In this document: positions 1-7,700 of the stretch, piece by piece
How positions within the stretch are numbered: the first letter of the stretch is position 1
Layout of the letters: each line of letters starts with the position of its first letter
From: Bacillota bacterium
Lineage (GTDB): Bacteria; Bacillota; Clostridia; Acetivibrionales; DTU013
Length of the DNA stretch: 29,628 nucleotides
NCBI GenBank assembly: GCA_023426125.1
Contig: JAFABI010000057.1
Coordinates: 1 to 29,628 of the forward strand
Reading direction: 5' to 3'
Notes under the pieces: model-generated
What the model saw: only the letters and a program-made list of their open reading frames with translations
What the model was told of the DNA's origin: nothing
The model's database searches: none
Position numbers and translations under genes: made by a program

Positions 1-19
1 CGTTCCACTCGCAATGACA
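1..19. repeat. Partial end of a dispersed palindromic repeat
   Basis: The first 19 bases (ending CTCGCAATGACA) resemble one arm of the palindromic element at 11962-12086, whose arms contain CTCATTGCGAGCG and GCTCCTTGCAATGGCA. The rest of this copy lies outside the window, so only a truncated arm can be claimed. It directly abuts the 98-bp tandem array. Confidence 0.45.
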
Positions 20-28
20 GGGTGTCAA

Positions 29-322
29 GGGGTGTCAACAACCCCGCCCTTGACACCCCCGGATACGCAATGCGTGCCCCTACAGTCGATTTACGTCCTT
101 ATGTCAGTGTACCTGTCCCCTTGACATAGATTGCTTGCTACCATAGACTGCATTGTGCGGACGCGCAATGCGCGCCTCTACAGTCGATTTACATTCGCAT
201 GTCAATGTACCTGTCCCCTTGACAGGGTGTCAACAACCCCGTCTCTTGACATCCCCGGACGCGCAATGTGCGCCCCTACAGTCGATTTGCGTCCTCATGT
301 CAATGTACCTGTCCCCTTGACA
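29..322. repeat. Three tandem 98-bp repeat units
   Basis: Units lie at 29-126, 127-224 and 225-322 with an exact period of 98. Each ends in TACCTGTCCCCTTGACA and contains a core like GCAATGCGCGCCCCTACA followed by GTCGATTT (cores near 60-83, 158-182 and 256-279). In unit 2 the first ~31 bases are replaced by unrelated sequence while the period is kept. Units 1 and 3 begin with an inverted repeat: GGGGTGTCAA at 29-38 pairs with TTGACACCCC at 50-59, and unit 3 has a near match. No credible protein is encoded; a 64-codon ORF across it is repeat-derived. Confidence 0.9.
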
Positions 323-344
323 TGATACGCTGTTAGTGTACATT
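317..344 (+). promoter_or_regulatory. Candidate promoter for the patatin-like gene
   Basis: A perfect -35 hexamer TTGACA (317-322), which is the last six bases of the third repeat unit, is followed after 16 bases by TACATT (339-344, 4 of 6 matches to TATAAT). The -10 is weak. TTGACA also ends the other repeat units, so the match may be incidental. Confidence 0.35.
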
Positions 345-361
345 ATCCAACAAATGCGTAC

Positions 362-402
362 TATCCTGCAAAAATGAAATATGATAAAATCATATCAGGA
401 TA
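362..402. promoter_or_regulatory. Nested palindrome upstream of the patatin-like gene
   Basis: Outer arms TATCCTG (362-368) and CAGGATA (396-402) enclose an inner perfect inverted repeat ATATGAT (379-385), AAA, ATCATAT (389-395). CCTGCA (365-370) could instead pair with TGCAGG (412-417). The site lies 31 bases before the start codon and downstream of the candidate promoter. It could be an operator or a 5'-leader hairpin. Confidence 0.5.
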
Positions 403-432
403 CACGAACAGTGCAGGAAATTCGGAGGCGGT

Positions 433-1614
433 ATGTACGGACTTGTTTTAGAGGGCGGAGGCGGGAGAGGCTCTTTTCAGATTGGCGTCTGCAAGGCTTT
501 AAGGGAGCTTGGGATTGAAATCTCGGCTGTGGCGGGCACTTCGGTCGGCGCCTTGAATGGCGCCATGGTTGTCCAGGATGATATTGAAAAGGCCTATGAC
601 CTCTGGTATGAGCTTAATCCCGACAATGTAATAAAACTCACTGCGGAGGAGCTTGAAGGCTTTAAGGGCAGCAGCCTGAATGTAGTTGTCGGCAGGCTGC
701 GGAAAATTATTTTGGAAAGAGGTCTTGACGTCGGCCCTCTGGTGAAATTGGTAAAAAGCATCATTGATGAGGAGAAGATCAGGAAATCCCCGATGGATTT
801 TGGAATTGTCACCATTGATCTTACCATGAGAAAGGCTGTGGAAATATTCAAGGAAGAAATACCGGAAGGCAAGCTTGCCGATTATGTAATCGCCAGTGCC
901 AGCTTTCCTGCCTTCAAACCTGCCGTGATCGACGGAAGAACTTTTATCGACGGAGCCTTTTACAATAATCTCCCTGTAAACCTGGTGAACGATAAAGGCT
1001 GCAGAGACATCATTGCAGTAAGGACTTACGGCCTGGGGGTCAAGAGGCACATACCTATGGAGGGTATAAGCCTGATCAATATTGCCCCTTCCGAGCATCT
1101 TGGTCCCATCCTTGATTTTAATTCCGGCAGGGCAAGAAAAAACCTTGAAATGGGTTATTATGATGCCTTGAAGGTTTTCCGCAAGCTGAAGGGCAAAAAG
1201 TATTACATCGAGCCGATGAATGACGACAGCTTCTTCATATCCTATCTGGCGGGCTTAAGCGATGAAAAGCTGGAAAAGCTCTGCCGGCTTTTCGGCATTG
1301 AAAGCTGTTCCGGAAAGCGGTTGCTTTTCGAATATGTAGTCCCGAAGGTTGCCGACCTTTTGGGGCTTCCTCCGGAGGCGTCCTATGAAGATGTCGCCCT
1401 GGGGCTGCTGGAGAAAATTGCCGGGGATTGCGGGATGGAAAGATTCAAACTATATGACGTAAAAGGATTTTATGCTGAAATCACCGGAAACTACAGCTAC
1501 CGGGAGGATGAATTTGTAAAGGAAATACCGGGATTTTTAAGGGGCACCGATTTGATTGCCCGTTTTATACGGGAGCGGATTATCGGGGTGATTGCCAATG
1601 TGCTGTTCGGCTGA
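433..1614 (+). CDS. Patatin-like phospholipase family protein
   Basis: A 393-residue protein with the hallmarks of the patatin lipid acyl-hydrolase fold. A glycine-rich oxyanion loop GGGGRG sits at residues 9-14. The nucleophile elbow GTSVG at 35-39 has Ser37. Asp173 in the DGA motif (173-175) completes the Ser-Asp dyad. No signal peptide is visible, so it is probably cytosolic or membrane-associated. The C-terminal ~190 residues are less conserved and may be regulatory. The ATG is supported by GGAGG at 424-428, four bases upstream, which is slightly short spacing. The gene stands 139 bp before the glucan synthase gene on the same strand, with two small hairpins between. The family hydrolyses ester bonds of phospholipids or other lipids; the substrate here is unknown. 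Confidence 0.9.
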   Translation: MYGLVLEGGGGRGSFQIGVCKALRELGIEISAVAGTSVGALNGAMVVQDDIEKAYDLWYELNPDNVIKLTAEELEGFKGSSLNVVVGRLRKIILERGLDVGPLVKLVKSIIDEEKIRKSPMDFGIVTIDLTMRKAVEIFKEEIPEGKLADYVIASASFPAFKPAVIDGRTFIDGAFYNNLPVNLVNDKGCRDIIAVRTYGLGVKRHIPMEGISLINIAPSEHLGPILDFNSGRARKNLEMGYYDALKVFRKLKGKKYYIEPMNDDSFFISYLAGLSDEKLEKLCRLFGIESCSGKRLLFEYVVPKVADLLGLPPEASYEDVALGLLEKIAGDCGMERFKLYDVKGFYAEITGNYSYREDEFVKEIPGFLRGTDLIARFIRERIIGVIANVLFG

Positions 1615-1616
1615 TT

Positions 1617-1658
1617 GCTGATACGGATAAATCAGCGAGATCGATGCTGGAGCATCGA
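1617..1658 (+). terminator. Two small hairpins between the patatin and glucan synthase genes
   Basis: GCTGAT (1617-1622) pairs with ATCAGC (1631-1636), and TCGATGC (1641-1647) pairs with GCATCGA (1652-1658) around a TGGA loop. Only a short T run (ATTTTG) follows, so this is at best a weak terminator. It could also be a leader structure of the next gene. Confidence 0.35.
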
Positions 1659-1753
1659 CGAAATTTTGAGGGATTATTTGGAACATATTATGAATATCAC
1701 CTATTCAGGGAATGATAAAAAAATAATTAACTTGGATTGGTGATATTTTTTAT

Positions 1754-4700
1754 ATGACATTATTAATCGTAGCGACATATGTTGTTTTGGGAGGACTTGT
1801 ATTTATATTGCTGGCTGCGCTTGTCGCCAGCAGGAAGAACCGGTGCGTTGAAATCAAGGACACGATCCTGGCACCGGAGGAACTTGAAAAGCATGCCATC
1901 GAACTGGCAAGGAGCCATCCTGTAGGAAAAACCGCGAGAGGCTTGCAATGGCTGATCCGGAGGATGAATGACAATTTCAGCCTTATATCCGAGGTTTTCA
2001 AAGCCTTGAATGAAGATGTCAAGGCGTTTTTTCCCACAGCTCCGGCCGCCGAATGGCTGCTTGACAATTTTTATATTATTGAGGAGCAGGCAAAGCTTAT
2101 TCGCCGGAGCCTTTCAAAAGGGCATTATTCCAGGCTGCCCGTGTTGAAAAAAGGGTACCTGAAGGGTTATCCCAGGGTTTATGCCATTGCATTGGAGCTT
2201 ATTGCCCACACCGACGGGAGAATCGACGAAAAAACGCTGACTAGCTTTATAAACGCATACCAGTCGCAGGTGCTGCTGTCCATGGGAGAAATGTGGGCAA
2301 TCGCCCTGATGCTGCGTATTGCATTAATTGAGAATACCAGATACATATGCGAGGCCATTTTACGGTCCCAGCAGGAATGGCACAGAGCGGAAATACTGGC
2401 GGAAAAGCTGGCAGCCATGGAATTTAACGAATTCAACACCGCCGGGATCATCAATGAACAGCTGTCGGGCGCGGAAAGCCTTACGCCTTCCTTCATAGAA
2501 CATCTGCTTCAAAAACTGCGCAAGCAGGGGAAATCGGTTGCGACGGTTACCTACCTCCTGGACAGGATGCTGGCGGAGCAAAATTCCTCCACGGAAACGG
2601 AAACGAATCGCGAGCACCAGCTGCAGGCCTCAAGACAGGTTTCCATCGGCAATACCATCACGGGACTGAAGCTGATTTCGGACCTGGACTGGGCGGATTT
2701 GTTCGAATCCTTAAGCCAGGTGGAGTTCATCTTAAGGCAGGACCCTGCCGATATATACGGCGAAATGGATTTCGAGTCAAGGGATTATTACCGCCATGAA
2801 GTTGAGAAGCTGGCAAGGGCATACAACACTTCGGAAATCAATGTGGCCGGGAAAGCCGTTGAATGTGCGGCAAACGCTCCGGATGCAAGTGTTTCGGCAT
2901 CTACGCTAAAGCATGTGGGCTATTACATTATCGGAAAGGGCAGAAAAGAGCTATCCGCCAGACTTTCAAAGCAGCTGCAGGGCAAGAGACGGTTCTCCGG
3001 CCTTACCGGCAGATATTCCATCCTGCTGTATCTGCTGGCAATTGCCCTTGTCACCCTGTTTTTGACTTCTTATTTTTCATACTATGCCACCTCCAACAGC
3101 GCCATAAATTCCATAACCCTATCTGTGCTGGCTTTTCTTGCGGCATTGATTCCCTGCAGCGAACTGGCCGTTACAATGACCAACTGTATCCTCGGCCATG
3201 TTTTCAAGCCTTCCAGACTTCCCAAGCTGGACCTGAAATATGGCATAACGGACAACCTGGCTGCCATGGTCATCATGCCGACACTCCTTACGAGTGAAAA
3301 AAGAGTGCGTGAACTGCTTGACCAATTGGAAGTGTATTATCTGGGAAACAAGGACAAAAACCTTTCTTTTGCGCTGGTGGGAGATTTCAGGGATTCACCG
3401 CAGGAAACGGAACCAGGGGACGACAGTATTGTTGACGCCGCACTGGCAGGCGTGAGGGAATTGAATGATAAATACGGGGCAGGCAGGGGGAATATCTTCT
3501 TCTATATGCACCGCCGGAGGAAGTTCAACGCAAAGCAGAGAAAATGGATAGGCTGGGAAAGGAAACGCGGAGCCATCGTAGAATTTGCAAGACTTCTGAA
3601 AAAAACCGGTGAATCCGGTTTTTCCGTCGTTAGCTGCAATATCGGAGAACTGCCGCGGGTAAAATATATCATAACCCTTGACGCGGATACCTGCCTGCCT
3701 ATGGGAGCCGCCAGGAAGCTGGTGGGGACCATCGCGCATCCATTGAATAATGCAGTGGTGGACAGGGGAAAAGGCATCGTCACGGAAGGTTACGGCCTGT
3801 TACAGCCCAGGATCAGCGTAGGCGTATCCAGTTCAAATTATTCGACTTTTACAAGGATATTTGCCGGGCAGGGGGGAATCGACCCATATACGACGGCTAT
3901 TTCGGATATCTATCAGGATATATTCAGGGAAGGTATTTTTACCGGCAAAGGAATATTTGACATTGATGTTTTCATGGAGGTATTGGATTCGAGGCTGCCG
4001 GAAAACACCATTCTCAGCCATGACCTCATCGAGGGCTGCCATTTGCGAACAGGACTGGTAACGGATATCGAACTGGTGGATGGATACCCCGGAAGATACA
4101 GTTCTTTTTCCATGCGGCTTCACAGGTGGGTCAGGGGAGACTGGCAGCTGCTGCCCTGGCTGGCTTCCAGAGTCAGGAACGGCAAGGGGGAAATGGTAAA
4201 TAATCCCCTTACGGCCTTATCTAGGTGGAAGATATTTGATAATTTGCGGAGAAGCCTGGTAAATCCGGCCCTGTTCATCCTGCTGCTGCTGGGAGCCGGA
4301 ATCCTCCCGGGAAGCTTTTGCGTATGGTTCGGCCTTGCGCTGGCAACTGCGGCTGCTCCTTTGCTGACCGGAATCCTGAACATCTTGCTGTCCGGCAATG
4401 TCAGGTCCCTGAAGGCAAAGAGAAAAACCACGGCGGTTACGGGCATAAAAGCTTCCATCTATCAATCCGTTTTGCTCTTTGCCTTTATCCCGTACCAGGC
4501 ATGGCTTATGGCGGACGCCATACTGCGGACCCTCGGCAGGGTGATTTTCACCCGGCGCAATATGCTGGAATGGATTACGGCCGCCGACATGGAAAACCTG
4601 CTGAAAAACGACGTAAAGGGCTTTTTTAAGCGGATGTGGATGGGCATCGCCGGGGCTCTGGCGCTTATCGTTTTTCCGCTGATCATGCAAAGACCGTGCG

Positions 4701-7700
4701 TCCCGGTCCTGGCCCTGGCGCTTCCTGCCGCAGTCCTCTGGATGGCTTCCCCGGTGATTGCATGGATGATCAGCAAACCTACGGTCCACAAAAAAGAAAG
4801 CATCACCGGCGAAGAAAGGGCGATGCTTCGAAGGCTTGCCAGGAAAACCTGGAGATATTTTGAGGATTTTGCCGTCGAAGAGGACAATTACCTTCCTCCG
4901 GACAATTATCAGGAAGAGCCTCCTAAAGGAGCGGCCCACAGGACTTCTCCCACCAACATAGGGCTTTTGCTTGTCTCAGTCTTATCGGCTTATGACATGG
5001 GATATATCAGCCTTTCGGAGATGTGCGCCAACCTGGACAACATCATAACCACCGTGGATAAAATGAAAAAATGGAAAGGCCATTTATATAACTGGTACAA
5101 TACCATAAGCCTTGAAACCATGAAGCCGCTCTATGTCTCCACCGTAGACAGCGGAAATCTGTTGGGGTATCTGATTGTACTGCGGGAAGGGTTGAAGGAA
5201 TGCATTGGTAAACCTTTACCCGATATAAGCGCAGCCAAGGGGTTGCTGGACACGATTCTCCTCTTGAATGAGGAAAGCGGCCGGCAGGTAATGGAGACTG
5301 GGCGTCTTCAGCATTTAATCGGAAGCGGCCGGCTGGATTTGACAGAGTGGGCAGCCATCCTTTCCGCTTATTTGAAGGACATGGGCAGGGAAGAGAATAA
5401 GGGAGAGCTATCGGGAACCTACTGGGGAAAAAGAGTCTCCATCGCAATAAACTCAGCCTGGAAGGAACTGCAGGACTTTTATCCTGCCGTGGTCCACGCG
5501 GAAGATTTTTCAAGGCTGGAGGGCCCGGCCGGCGAAGCTTGTGGCAAGCTTAAGACGCCATGCGGATTGTCAGGGCTTGCAGATACCTATGCCGATGTCC
5601 TATGTCGGTTGAAAGCAGCGAACTCCGGTAATGGAGGGGATGTCGGAAGGGATATTGAAAAAACCGTAAGCCATCTGAAAGAAGCCTGCGGGAGGCTTGA
5701 GGCCATAACCGGTCATTTAAGGGAACTGACGGACAGAATCAATTTCCTTATCGACAATATGCAGTTTGCTCCGCTTTTTGACCAGAAGCGGCAGTTGTTC
5801 TCCATCGGCTACAATGTCGATGACGGGCACTTAAGCAAGTCCTATTACGACCTTCTTGCTTCCGAGGCAAGGCAGGCCAGCTATATCGCCATCGCACGCG
5901 GTGAAGCGGACAGCAAGCACTGGTTCAGGCTGGGGAGAAAGCTGGCTTCCTATGACGGCTTCAAAGGATTGATTTCCTGGACAGGGACAATGTTTGAATA
6001 CCTTATGCCCCTTCTCATCATGCGCAATTTTGAAAATACATTATTTGATGAGACTTATACCTTTGTCCTACGGACGCAAAAAAAATACGGAAAACACAGA
6101 AAAATACCCTGGGGAATTTCGGAGTCCGGCTATAACGCCTTTGACATAAATCTGAACTACCAGTACAAGGCTTTCGGCGTGCCTGAGCTGGGGCTTAAAA
6201 GGGGCCTGGGGAACGATATGGTGGTATCGCCCTATTCATCGATTCTTGCAGTTTCCATGGACCCTGCCGGTACGGCGAGGAATGTGGCCGAGCTTGTCAG
6301 AATCGGCATGGATGGCGATTACGGCCTGTATGAAGCGGTCGACTTTACACCGTCGCGCCTGGAGAGAAACATCCACTCAAGCATTGTCAAAAGCTTTATG
6401 GCACATCACCAGGGGATGAGCGTGGCCGCTTTGAATAATTTCTTCAATGTGAACATTTTGCAGCGGCGTTTCCATGCCGACCCCGTGATAAAATCAGCCG
6501 AGCTGCTGCTCCAGGAAAAAAGCCCCGAAGGCGGTTTGTTTGCCAAGGAATACAGGGACGAATGCACCTTCACCGAAAAAAGAATTGAAGCCGGCGAGGG
6601 GGAGGCCGTCAGAACCTTTGGGGTTCCGGATTCCATACTTCCCCATATGCATATCCTCTCCAACGGCAGTTATTCGGTGACGGTTACCGACGGCGGATCA
6701 GGCTGCAGCAAAAACGAAGGAATGGCTGTCACCAGATGGTCGGGAGATTCCGCGCGGGAGCCGGGCGGAATGTTTGTCTACGTTCAGAATGTAAATTCCA
6801 ACAACGCGTGGTCTGCCACCTTTGAACCCTGCAGGGAGGTGCCGGAGAAATACAGGGTGGTTTTTTCCCCGGACAAGGCGGAGTTTCACCGGAAAGACGG
6901 CAACATCGAAACCTATACCGAAATAACGGTATCACCCGAGGACAATGCGGAAGTGAGAAGGATTTCGCTGACCAATCACAGCGGGCACACAAGGGTCGTC
7001 GAGGTGACCAGTTATCTGGAGGCGGTGCTTTCAGCGCCTGAGGATGATGCTGCCCATCCTGCGTTCAGCAAGCTTTTTATCCGGACGGAGTATGTCAGAG
7101 AGCGTGCATGCCTGCTGGCATCCAGGAGGCAAAGGACGGAAGGGCGCAAGCCGGCATGGCTCATGCATACCATGGCGGTTGACGGAAATGCGGTAGGGGA
7201 CCTGCAGTATGAGACCGACCGCATGAAATTCATCGGAAGGAACAGAAGTCTTGCAAAGCCGGCCGCAATGGAGCCGGATCAACCGCTGTCCAACAGCATA
7301 GGCTCGGTGCTGGATCCGGTAATGTGCCTGAGAAGGCGGATAAGGATAGAGCCGGGGCAGACCGCCAGGGTGGCTTTTACCGTGGCAGTGGCGGAGACAA
7401 GGAAATTCGCGTTGGAGCTGGCGGAAAAGTATCAGGACATAAAAGCCTCCGAAAGGGTGTTTGAACTGTCGTGGACCAGGAGCCAGGTGGAATCCAGATA
7501 CATGGGACTCAAGTCCGAGGATGTGGAAATGTTCCTGGAGCTGGTGCCTTTCCTGCTGCTGTACAATCCTTTAAGAACGGATATCGGCAATATCATCGGG
7601 AAAAACACCAGGGCGCAGCCTGATCTATGGCCTTTTGGAATCTCGGGGGATTTGCCGGTATTCTTGGCCTGCATAACGGGAAGAGAGGACATGGATATCG

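Noticed and set aside
1..322. CRISPR array
   Set aside because: The units are 98-base near-identical tandem repeats without short repeats alternating with unique spacers, and there are no cas genes.
131..325. 64-codon plus-strand ORF in the tandem repeat
   Set aside because: It lies wholly inside the 98-bp repeats, has no ribosome site and its residues simply follow the repeat period.
499..1098. 199-codon minus-strand ORF
   Set aside because: It is antisense to the patatin-like gene, which has clear motifs, and has no family features of its own.
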